Of a stretch of 64,000 bases of DNA, positions 24,473-32,047 are shown piece by piece (position 1 is the stretch's first letter; every line of letters begins with the position of its first letter). The notes beneath the pieces are model-generated. The model ran no database searches. It saw nothing but the letters and a program-made list of their open reading frames with translations, and was not told the origin of the DNA. The translations under genes were made by a program, and so were the position numbers. Location of the stretch: contig JANRLY010000011.1 of assembly GCA_033762075.1 (NCBI GenBank), forward strand, positions 1 through 64,000, given 5' to 3'. Source of the stretch: VFKI01 sp033762075 (lineage in GTDB: Bacteria > Pseudomonadota > Gammaproteobacteria > DSM-16500).

Positions 24473-25189
24473 ATGCGTTCAGAGAATCGTTCAAGTGAAA
24501 AATTACGTACTATCCGTTTCACGCGTCATTATACACGTCACGCAGAAGGTTCCGTGCTCGTCGAATTTGGCGACACCCGCGTCATTTGCACGGCCAGCAT
24601 TCAAAATGGTGTGCCGCCTTTTTTGAAAGATAAAGGGCAAGGTTGGATTACAGCAGAATACGGCATGTTACCCCGTGCAACACACGAGCGCGTGCCACGC
24701 GAAGCCGCGCGCGGCAAACAAACGGGACGAACACAAGAGATTCAGCGTTTAATTGGCCGCTCATTACGCACAGCAGTAGACTTAACCACTTTAGGGGAAA
24801 ACACAATCACAATAGATTGCGATGTCATTCAAGCCGATGGCGGCACACGCACCGCTTCAATTACAGGCGGATGCATTGCTTTACACGATGCAATTCAAGC
24901 TTTCATCAAACAAGGAAAAATTAAAACTAATCCTTTTCGTCAATTAGTTGCTTCTGTCTCAGTTGGCATTTGCAATAACACACCCGTTCTTGACTTAGAT
25001 TATGCTGAAGATTCCACAGCAGAGACAGACATGAATGTTGTCATGACGGAGCAAGGCGAATTCATTGAAATTCAAGGTACTGCAGAAAAAGGGACTTTTA
25101 AGGAAAATCAGTTAACACATCTTTTATCACTAGCGAAATCAGGGATTCAAACATTGATTGAAGAACAGCGACGAGTTCTAGCAAAGTAA
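24473..25189 (+). CDS. rph: Ribonuclease PH
   Basis: A 238-residue phosphorolytic 3'-5' exoribonuclease that trims tRNA 3' ends. Visible family motifs are YTRHAEGSVLVEFGDTRVIC near 22, GWITAEYGMLPRATHER near 60, the catalytic arginines in GRTQEIQRLIGRSLRTAVD near 85, DCDVIQADGGTRTASITGG near 116 and DLDYAEDSTAETDMNVV near 180. Divergent from yicC, with 44 bp between start codons. It converges with the phosphatase gene with no gap. Confidence 0.96.
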   Translation: MRSENRSSEKLRTIRFTRHYTRHAEGSVLVEFGDTRVICTASIQNGVPPFLKDKGQGWITAEYGMLPRATHERVPREAARGKQTGRTQEIQRLIGRSLRTAVDLTTLGENTITIDCDVIQADGGTRTASITGGCIALHDAIQAFIKQGKIKTNPFRQLVASVSVGICNNTPVLDLDYAEDSTAETDMNVVMTEQGEFIEIQGTAEKGTFKENQLTHLLSLAKSGIQTLIEEQRRVLAK

Positions 25190-26311
25190 CTACATTACCA
25201 AACAACGAGATTTTTCAACGACAATGATTTCTTCATCGTCTTTGTTATCGTTATTTTCTTTTTCCAACAAAGGCACATTGAATGAATCATCGTCACTGAA
25301 AGTCTCTGGCGATGCATTGGATACTGGGAACTCTAATTGGCGACAAATAAACCCTGTTGAGCTGCCAGATAAATAAGTATTGAGTGCCTCTGTAGAACAC
25401 CATTCCTTATCTTCCACCATAAGAGAATTGAGATCCAATAGTTGCAACGAAACATAACGTGAAAACGCCGATAAAAATTCTTCCCCCGCCCTTTTCGCCA
25501 CTTCTTCGCCAACCTTTCCATGTCCATCATTCAGCATCGTCAGATATTTTTGCTCATTAATTTTTCGACAAAAAACTGACACGTTATCTTTCGAGCCACT
25601 ACTCCAAGCTGCTGCGACACACTTTGCTGCGATTTTTTTGGCATTAAAATTCTGAAAATCTTCCTTTGAAAGAAATGATTTTATCCATTCAAATAATTTT
25701 TCTGCATATATTTTTCTGCCAGCCTCAGTGGATGAATCTGCTTTAATTTCTTTTAAAACTGTTTCCGAAAATCCATCACATGTTTGAATTAAATATGCCT
25801 GACGATTTCCAACATCAATCGTATAATGATGTAATTCTGGTTCTTGCAATAATCCACAATAGATAAATGAACCATCACCCACTGACCGTGTCACTTCTAA
25901 TAAACCATCTTCGTAATTTTCCAAATAACCGTTTTGAAAACTGCCGCCCGCTTTTATGACGCGATTTTTTTCTATGCTATTGGCTGCTTGATGAAGTGCA
26001 TTCAATAAAAGGAGTTCTTCAAGATGACCTTCAGCGTCACATAATAAAATTAATGCAAGACTATCGCCCATATTTGCAACATCAACTTGAAGAATATGAT
26101 CGTTAGTTTTTTGTGACAAAGTCACTAACGAGGTAGAGCCTCCTTCTTGATATCTTTTTTGGAAATAGGGGATGAAAGTTGCAAAGGATTCAATGATCGC
26201 TTTATCGCATGCTTTTTCTTCGAGTGCATCAAAAGCTTCAGCTATAAAGAGGGCATCTTGCTGCAAATGACGTTTACCAATGATTTCTGCGGCACCAAAT
26301 TCGATAAGCAT
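25190..26311 (-). CDS. PP2C-like protein phosphatase with displaced DGHG motif
   Basis: A 373-residue PPM/PP2C-family protein. Motifs appear in unusual order: GKRHLQQDA (D19), GGSTSLVTL (57-65), VANMGDSLALI (78-88), LEVTRSVGD (138-146), IQTCDGFSE (175-183), SSGSKDNVSVF (237-247), then LNDGHGKVGEEVAKRAGEEF (260-279). In ordinary PP2C the DGHGG strand and its helix come between the first and second of these. All metal-binding aspartates are present, so the fold may still assemble. The last 60 residues are acidic and end in EKSRCLVM, a C-terminal pattern of cysteine plus three residues. Eukaryotic-like phosphatases are known among Legionellales effectors; secretion here is inference. Confidence 0.8.
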   Translation of the reverse strand: MLIEFGAAEIIGKRHLQQDALFIAEAFDALEEKACDKAIIESFATFIPYFQKRYQEGGSTSLVTLSQKTNDHILQVDVANMGDSLALILLCDAEGHLEELLLLNALHQAANSIEKNRVIKAGGSFQNGYLENYEDGLLEVTRSVGDGSFIYCGLLQEPELHHYTIDVGNRQAYLIQTCDGFSETVLKEIKADSSTEAGRKIYAEKLFEWIKSFLSKEDFQNFNAKKIAAKCVAAAWSSGSKDNVSVFCRKINEQKYLTMLNDGHGKVGEEVAKRAGEEFLSAFSRYVSLQLLDLNSLMVEDKEWCSTEALNTYLSGSSTGFICRQLEFPVSNASPETFSDDDSFNVPLLEKENNDNKDDEEIIVVEKSRCLVM

Positions 26312-26383
26312 GAGGTATACAATATGATCAATAACTTGATAACTGTACGCTAAATGTACTTATTAATCAAGCCGACCCGCCTA

Positions 26384-26899
26384 TCACTTTGAATGAGGGG
26401 TTTTCTTGGAACCTGCCACTGGTGCTGGAGAAGCGCCCGGTGTTTCTGGTTTAACCTTGCCGAATATCCCCAATCTTTCAAGGAAAGATGGTTTCGTTGC
26501 AGGCACAGCAGCAACTGCTTGTGTTTGAGCGACTGTCAATGCATCAATACCAGCCTCATTGCGGGTTTGCGCTTGTTCGGCTGTAATAAATGTTTGGGTT
26601 AAAGCACCTAATTCTCGACCACCTTCGCGAAGTATTTTTTGGGAAGCAAGGCGTGACTCTTCGTTAGCATCGAATAAGGATGCATTCAATTGCTGGGCAA
26701 AGGCTTTAACTTGTGGAATGGCTGGCCCAGTAATATGACCTAGGGGACAATAAGCAGCAACACCGTGAGAAACATCTAAGCGAAAAGTTAAATTACCCAC
26801 CTGATATAAACCCGATACCGTACCAGCTTGGTAGCGTTCGAGCAAAGTTTGGGTGAGTTTTTCAGGATCTTTAACAATATAAATATCTTCGGCTGCCAT
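26384..26899 (-). CDS. Hypothetical protein with proline/alanine-rich tail
   Basis: A 171-residue protein from the ATG at 26899 (AAGGAAG nine bases upstream). The first 70 residues look folded (YIVKDPEKLTQTLLERY, then SGLYQVGNLTFRLDVSHGVA and YCPLGHITGPAIPQVK), followed by a helical stretch and a tail rich in Pro, Ala and Lys ending in GSKKTPHSK. I do not recognise it. It has no signal peptide and stands alone between the phosphatase and xthA. Confidence 0.65.
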   Translation of the reverse strand: MAAEDIYIVKDPEKLTQTLLERYQAGTVSGLYQVGNLTFRLDVSHGVAAYCPLGHITGPAIPQVKAFAQQLNASLFDANEESRLASQKILREGGRELGALTQTFITAEQAQTRNEAGIDALTVAQTQAVAAVPATKPSFLERLGIFGKVKPETPGASPAPVAGSKKTPHSK

Positions 26900-26998
26900 T
26901 GTGGTCAACTTCCTTGGGTTGAATGTTCATAGTTTACCCTTATAAGCTTAAGGAAAACTTAATCAACTCTTCAACATTCTCAATGATTTTGCTTGTTG

Positions 26999-27016
26999 AT
27001 TGAGGACACGCCCTAG
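26999..27016. repeat. Solo end of the TA-flanked MITE
   Basis: ATTGAGGACACGCCC followed by TA is identical to the right terminus of the 161-bp element at 56834-56994, with no partner end nearby. It is probably a remnant. Confidence 0.55.
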
Positions 27017-27030
27017 AACAACAAACAAAA

Positions 27031-27804
27031 TTATATATCGTATTCAACCAAGAATGGCGCATGATCAGAAAAAAATGGCTCTGGGAAAATTTGTACGTGT
27101 TTGACCTTATCACGTAAGTCAGGCGTAATCACTTGATAATCTATCCGCCACCCAACATTCTTTGCCCGTGCTTGGCCTCGATGCGACCACCAAGTATAGC
27201 GGTCTGGTGCATTGTCTAATATCCGAAAGGCGTCAACAAATCCCATCTGTCCAAACAAAGCATCCATCCAAGCACGCTCTTCTGGTAAAAAACCTGAATT
27301 TTTTTGATTGCTACGCCAATTTTTGAGATCGATTTCGCGGTGAGCAATATTCCAATCACCGCAAATAATGAAGGATTGATTCGTTGCACGCTGTTGAGTT
27401 AAATGTTCCCGATAACGATTTAAAAAATCAAATTTGATAGTTTGTCTTTCGTCACCACTTGTGCCTGACGGCATATAGAGAGATGCAATAGTAAGCCCAC
27501 CTAAATCGACTTCAACGTAGCGACCTTCGCCATCAGCTTCACGCCAACCTAAGCCAGTTTTCACGCTTAAAGGTTTATGTCGTGTATAAATACCAACGCC
27601 GCTGTAACCTTTTTTTTCCGCATAATGAAAATGCGCGTGATACCCTTCGGGCACAAAAATAGGATCAACTAAATCCGCTTCTTGTGCTTTGAGTTCTTGC
27701 AAGCAAATCACATCAGCATTTTGTGTTGGCAGCCAATCAAAAAATCCTTTGCGTGCTGCTGAGCGAATGCCATTTAAATTAAACGTGAGAACTCTCAACA
27801 TCAT
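27031..27804 (-). CDS. xthA: Exodeoxyribonuclease III
   Basis: A 257-residue AP endonuclease / 3'-5' exonuclease of the EEP fold. Motifs are LTFNLNGIRSAARKGF (5-20), CLQELKAQEADL with the metal-binding Glu near 37, YSGVGIYTRHKP near 68, SLYMPSGTSG near 110, the catalytic ICGDWNIAHREIDLKNW near 147, and FFSDHAPFLVEY at the end with the catalytic His. It repairs abasic sites. It overlaps the upstream AsmA-family gene by 4 bp. Confidence 0.95.
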   Translation of the reverse strand: MMLRVLTFNLNGIRSAARKGFFDWLPTQNADVICLQELKAQEADLVDPIFVPEGYHAHFHYAEKKGYSGVGIYTRHKPLSVKTGLGWREADGEGRYVEVDLGGLTIASLYMPSGTSGDERQTIKFDFLNRYREHLTQQRATNQSFIICGDWNIAHREIDLKNWRSNQKNSGFLPEERAWMDALFGQMGFVDAFRILDNAPDRYTWWSHRGQARAKNVGWRIDYQVITPDLRDKVKHVQIFPEPFFSDHAPFLVEYDI

Positions 27805-29687
27805 TGACTCAATAAGTTATTTAATAAATCACTTGCCTTCGCTGGCAATTGATTTCCAAGTTCTTGTTGAATTTTCCCTTTTGCTTGCTCGGTCGTTTTT
27901 TCAATTTGACGTTTTGCAATCGCCTCAGTCAAACGCACTGTATCTAAACCTACACGCGGATGATTTAATGCACCTGTCACAACCACAGGAACTGGCATCC
28001 CAAATAAATTGGATAAATCATCTTTTTGGTTGGAGTCACGTTTTTTCGCGGTTAATTGCACGCCATAATTGATCGTCTGGGAAGTCAAATCAATCGCACC
28101 GCCGCCATTGACTGTAAAGCGTGGCGCATCGAGCATTAAGTCTTCATTTTTCACGATGCCATTTTGAATAATGGCAGAACCTGTTAATTGGCCAAACGGT
28201 GTGCGGCCTGTATTTTGCGGAGGCTGCATTTGTTTGTTCACAAAGGCATACGCGGTATCCAATAAATAACTTAAATCCATGCCTGTGATATATCCATTTG
28301 TTAAACTAAAATCCGCTTTCCCATTTAAATTTTGCATGAGAGCAGCTTGCTCAGTCCCTAAAGTTGCGAGAATCAACGAAACATTACCGCGTCCTGCAAC
28401 TGAAACATCGTGTGCACCATTCGTTAAATCTTGAATGAGCGGTTCCGATTGAATATCTGTCAAAGTTAGTTGCAAATTAATTTGCGGCGTTGCTGTATTA
28501 AATTGAACGCGCGCTTGTGCTCTTGCTTGTCCTTGATATAAGTCAGCTGTTATAGGCATGAGATCCAACACTTTATCTTGCAAACGAAAACGTGCAGAAA
28601 CATTTTGCAATTTTAAGTGTGAAACCTGCATCGCACTAGACTGCATCACGCCTTCCGCTGTCACAGCAGATTGGCTTGCTGTAAATGACATTTGCCCACG
28701 AACATTCTTTGCAAACTGTAACGGAGAATGCACAACACCCATTGATTGAAGAAGAGCAGCCAAGTCGAAAGGTTGGTACGCAAAATGCCCGCTCACTAAA
28801 GGCCGAGATAATAAATGCAAAACATTCATACCGCCTGTGATATGCGCATTGCCAAATTGGCCTTGGATTTTTTCCCAGGTGAATGTTTCTTTGTTGAGAT
28901 CAGCAATCAAATTTCCGCTTAATGTAAAATGAATATGTTTTACTTGCTGTTGAATATCCCCTGAAAGCATTGCATTTTCAAAAGAATAAACGCCAGAAGC
29001 GGGATTCAATGAGGCTTGCGCGCTCCAATTAAAATGGCCTTTCATGGCTGGTTGCGTGGCAGAAACATCAAACGCAGCTTTCACAGTAAACGGATGAGAA
29101 AAACTAATGTTTCTTGCGCCCAAATTAAAATTTTTGAGATCGTAAGTTTGTTTTGATTTTAAATCTTCGAAATGAACATTCGCGTCTGTTAAATCTAAAT
29201 CAGAAATCACCAGAGCAAATGCTTCACCATGCGACGATGAAGAAATCGTTTCTGAAGGATGCGCATTGATTTCACTTGGCTCAACTGACCAGGTGGTTTT
29301 GCCCCAGTTGGATTGCCCTTTTGCATTTTTAATTAAATTTAATTGCACACCATGTAATACAACGCGGCCCGCCTCCACACTACCATGCAACAAAGGCAAT
29401 AATTGCACGCCTAATTCTGCACGCTTAACCTCAAGGAAAGTTTTTTGTTGAAATCCTGCTGGATTGCTTAAGGTAAGATGTCCCGTACTAATTCCCAGTG
29501 AAGGATAAAACGACCAAGATAGTGTGCCATCCAAAACCAAATCACGACCCGTTGCTTCTTTCACCTTTTGCACAATCAGCGGTTTGAGCTGATCTGGTTT
29601 CACAAAAATCACGAGCAATACAACAGCGAGAATAACAAGCAACACCAAGCCGAGAAGAATTTTGAAAAACGTCCTTGCGAAACGCAT
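27801..29687 (-). CDS. asmA: AsmA family inner-membrane-anchored protein
   Basis: A 628-residue protein with one N-terminal helix (LLGLVLLVILAVVLLVIFV) followed by the AsmA opening (LKPLIVQKVKEATGRDLVLD and LSWSFYPSLGISTGHLTLSN) and a long beta-rich periplasmic repeat region. The C-terminal AsmA domain is visible around ATLGTEQAALMQNLNGKADF and PRFTVNGGGAIDLTSQTINY. Members are bridge-like proteins thought to influence phospholipid transport and outer-membrane assembly. A tRNA gene precedes it on the same strand, 20 bp away. Confidence 0.9.
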   Translation of the reverse strand: MRFARTFFKILLGLVLLVILAVVLLVIFVKPDQLKPLIVQKVKEATGRDLVLDGTLSWSFYPSLGISTGHLTLSNPAGFQQKTFLEVKRAELGVQLLPLLHGSVEAGRVVLHGVQLNLIKNAKGQSNWGKTTWSVEPSEINAHPSETISSSSHGEAFALVISDLDLTDANVHFEDLKSKQTYDLKNFNLGARNISFSHPFTVKAAFDVSATQPAMKGHFNWSAQASLNPASGVYSFENAMLSGDIQQQVKHIHFTLSGNLIADLNKETFTWEKIQGQFGNAHITGGMNVLHLLSRPLVSGHFAYQPFDLAALLQSMGVVHSPLQFAKNVRGQMSFTASQSAVTAEGVMQSSAMQVSHLKLQNVSARFRLQDKVLDLMPITADLYQGQARAQARVQFNTATPQINLQLTLTDIQSEPLIQDLTNGAHDVSVAGRGNVSLILATLGTEQAALMQNLNGKADFSLTNGYITGMDLSYLLDTAYAFVNKQMQPPQNTGRTPFGQLTGSAIIQNGIVKNEDLMLDAPRFTVNGGGAIDLTSQTINYGVQLTAKKRDSNQKDDLSNLFGMPVPVVVTGALNHPRVGLDTVRLTEAIAKRQIEKTTEQAKGKIQQELGNQLPAKASDLLNNLLSQ

Positions 29688-29707
29688 AAATCACCTCAAA
29701 ATAATCA

Positions 29708-29781
29708 TGGAGCGGGTGATGGGAATCGAACCCACGCTAAGAGCTTGGGAAGCTCCCGTTCTACCATTGAACTACACCCGC
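29708..29781 (-). tRNA. tRNA-Gly (anticodon CCC)
   Basis: On the minus strand a 74-nt cloverleaf begins GCGGGTG and ends CACCCGC, T, CCA, with the acceptor stem fully paired and the CCA encoded. The anticodon stem GGAGC/GCTCT encloses the loop TTCCCAA, giving anticodon CCC for glycine GGG codons. The T-arm contains GGTTCGATTCC. Confidence 0.95.
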
Positions 29782-29885
29782 AAAACCGACGGTCAGTATA
29801 TGCGATTTTTATGAACGGTCAATGGGAATGTTCCGCAAAATACCCTCTTTGTTGCATAATGCCACTTTGAAAAAGGAAACTAAAC

Positions 29886-30197
29886 ATGTATGCCCTTTCA
29901 TTCTATGTTCCCCTCGAGCACGCAGAGGTAGTCAAAAATGCGCTCTTCAATGTAGGTGCTGGCAGAATTGGAGAATATTCCCATTGCGCTTGGCAAACAC
30001 AGGGCGAAGGGCAATTCATGCCACACGATAGTGCAACGCCTTTTCTCGGCAAAGCCAACCAACTCGAAAAAATTCAAGAAATCAAAGTTGAAATGGTGTG
30101 TGATGCCATTTATATCCAAGCAGCCATTGCAGCGTTAAAAGCCTCTCATCCGTATGAAACACCGGCCTATCATGTCATTCGTCTTGAGCATTTTTAA
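29886..30197 (+). CDS. NIF3/YqfO-like CutA-fold protein
   Basis: A 103-residue protein matching the small central domain of NIF3/YqfO proteins, which also exists as a free protein in gammaproteobacteria. Recognisable stretches are SFYVPLEHAEVVKNALFNVG (5-24), AGRIGEYSHCAWQTQGEGQF (25-44) and the ending SHPYETPAYHVIRL. The trimeric CutA-like fold may bind metals, but the cellular role is unclear. It ends immediately before sbcB, so the two are probably co-transcribed. Confidence 0.88.
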   Translation: MYALSFYVPLEHAEVVKNALFNVGAGRIGEYSHCAWQTQGEGQFMPHDSATPFLGKANQLEKIQEIKVEMVCDAIYIQAAIAALKASHPYETPAYHVIRLEHF

Positions 30198-31592
30198 ATG
30201 AAAAAAACTTTTCTTTTTTACGATATTGAAACCACGGGCTTAAGCAAACCTTTCGATCAAATTTTACAATTCGCTGCAATTCGAACGGATCTCGCATTGA
30301 ATGAAATCGAACGTCATGAGTGTCGTGTACGTTTGAACAAAGATATTTTTCCTGCACCTGGTGCATTATTAACGCATGGCCTCGGCATTCGAGAAATACA
30401 AGAAGGCATTTCAGAATATGAAGCCATTCAAAAAATCCATCAGTGGATGAATGTACCTGGCACCATCAGTTTAGGATACAACACGTTGGGATTTGATGAT
30501 GAATTTTTACGATTTGGTTTTTATCGACATTTATTAAAACCATACACACATCAATATGCGAATGGTTGTGGCCGCATGGATTTGTATCCCATCACGCTGA
30601 TGTTTTATTTATTTAAACCCGCTATTTTAAATTGGCGCGAAGTGAACGGCAGAAAATCTTTAAAACTCGAATACATTAATCAAGCAAATCAATTCGCAAA
30701 AGGTGCAGCGCATGACGCAATGGTGGATGTCGAAGTGACGCTCGCCCTCGCAAAACACCTCATGACTGAATCCACCATGTGGGAATATTTATGCGGATAT
30801 TTCCAAAAGGAAATAGATCTCACACGCATGCAGCCGTTACAAAAAGACATGGCATTACTCATTCAAGGACGCATTGGAACAGAAGCAAACTATCAATGCC
30901 CTGTAATGTTTTTAGGACAACACAAACATTATCGCAATCAATTTGTTTGGCTACGTCTCGACAGTGAAACATTACAACAAACAACACTCGAAACTATCAA
31001 CACCTGTACCTTCTCATTCAATAAAAAACCTGGCGAACCGAATTTTATTTTACCAATGACAGAACGTTTTTTAACGCAGATTGACTCTGCGCGCATCACA
31101 CTTGCACAAAATAATCAACGCTGGCTCAAAGAAAATCCTAAAATATTTCAAGCAATCACTGATTGGCATTTGAATTTTACCTATCCAGTTTTTCCCAATG
31201 TCGATTATGATGCGCGTCTTTATTTAAATGGGTTTTTTTCACGTGACGAAGATTTTTTTTGCGAACGCTTTCAAAAAAGCACGCCCAAAGAAAAAGCGAA
31301 ACTAGCTGAATCAGCACAGAGTGATCTTTTGCAAACGTTAACAACACGATTAATCGGACGACATTTTCCTGAAGCACTCACGTCGTCACTCGAAGATCGA
31401 TTTGCTGAATATCTTGCTGCAGTTAAAACCCCTGAGGACAGCAAAATCCTCATTGATCATCAAGGCAGAAAGCGCCTCACCCCGCATCTTGCTTTGGCTG
31501 AAATAGCAACGTTGCGCGCAGAGCCTGAAAAAGAAAAGACGCAATTGAAGTTGTTGGAGGAATATGAAGCGTATCTGCAAAAATTGTCGTGA
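30198..31592 (+). CDS. sbcB: Exodeoxyribonuclease I
   Basis: A 464-residue 3'-5' single-strand DNA exonuclease. The DnaQ-type Exo I motif is FYDIETTGLSKPFDQILQF (7-25), Exo II is LGYNTLGFDDEFLRFGFYRH near 93, and Exo III is AKGAAHDAMVDVEVTLALA near 157. The SH3-like and helical C-terminal regions follow to the usual length (about 470-480). It acts in mismatch repair and recombination. It follows the NIF3-like gene directly. Confidence 0.94.
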   Translation: MKKTFLFYDIETTGLSKPFDQILQFAAIRTDLALNEIERHECRVRLNKDIFPAPGALLTHGLGIREIQEGISEYEAIQKIHQWMNVPGTISLGYNTLGFDDEFLRFGFYRHLLKPYTHQYANGCGRMDLYPITLMFYLFKPAILNWREVNGRKSLKLEYINQANQFAKGAAHDAMVDVEVTLALAKHLMTESTMWEYLCGYFQKEIDLTRMQPLQKDMALLIQGRIGTEANYQCPVMFLGQHKHYRNQFVWLRLDSETLQQTTLETINTCTFSFNKKPGEPNFILPMTERFLTQIDSARITLAQNNQRWLKENPKIFQAITDWHLNFTYPVFPNVDYDARLYLNGFFSRDEDFFCERFQKSTPKEKAKLAESAQSDLLQTLTTRLIGRHFPEALTSSLEDRFAEYLAAVKTPEDSKILIDHQGRKRLTPHLALAEIATLRAEPEKEKTQLKLLEEYEAYLQKLS

Positions 31593-31599
31593 GGTTTTA

Positions 31600-31972
31600 T
31601 AAAATCCCCCTCAATCCCCCTTTTTCAAAGGGCTTTGTTGCATAAATCATCAAATCCCACCTGTCATTCCCGCGCAGGCGGGAATCCATCATCATGCTCA
31701 AAAATAACTAATTAAAAAATACTCAACTAACACTCAATATGACTAATTAAAAACTTTATAAATTTGAAATAGATTCCCGCCTGCGCGGGAATGACAATTA
31801 TGCAACAAAGCCTTTTCAAAGGGGGGAGCATTCTGTGCTCTCCCTTTGAAAAAGGGGGAGGTGCAGCATTTTCTCTTCCCCCTTTGAAAAAGGATCGCCT
31901 AAAACTTCCCCCCTTTGAAAATGGGATTGCCCAAAACTTCCCCCTTTGAAAAAGGGGGATTGAGGGGGATTT
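31600..31972. repeat. CCCCCTTTTTCAAAGGGGG repeat cluster split by a MITE
   Basis: The cluster begins AAATCCCCCTCAATCC after sbcB and ends GGGGGATTGAGGGGGATTTT before gspD, so its two outer ends are inverted copies. Between them are several CCCCCTTTGAAAAAGGGGG units at 33-40 bp spacing, some degenerate. The first unit is interrupted by the complete MITE at 31631-31812. Confidence 0.8.
31631..31812. mobile_element. Complete 182-bp MITE with 9-bp target duplication
   Basis: The ends GGCTTTGTTGCATAA (31631) and TTATGCAACAAAGCC (31798-31812) are perfect 15-bp terminal inverted repeats, and TTTTCAAAG is duplicated on both sides (31622-31630 and 31813-31821). The TIR and 9-bp duplication fit an origin from an IS5-family (IS903-type) element. 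Inside are two palindromes of the type ATTCCCGC...GCGGGAAT and an AT-rich centre, but no coding sequence. Confidence 0.82.
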
Positions 31973-32047
31973 TAAATTCACAAACACGAGAGTTTTTTTT
32001 CTATTTATGCTATCTTCGTTCAGTCCCTAGACGAGGTGTATTAAAGA

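Noticed and set aside
31727..31987. Open frame on the minus strand encoding KSPSIPLFQRGKF and PAQAGIYF-like peptides
   Set aside because: It is read entirely from the CCCCCTTT repeat and the MITE; peptides of this kind are spurious translations of dispersed repeats.
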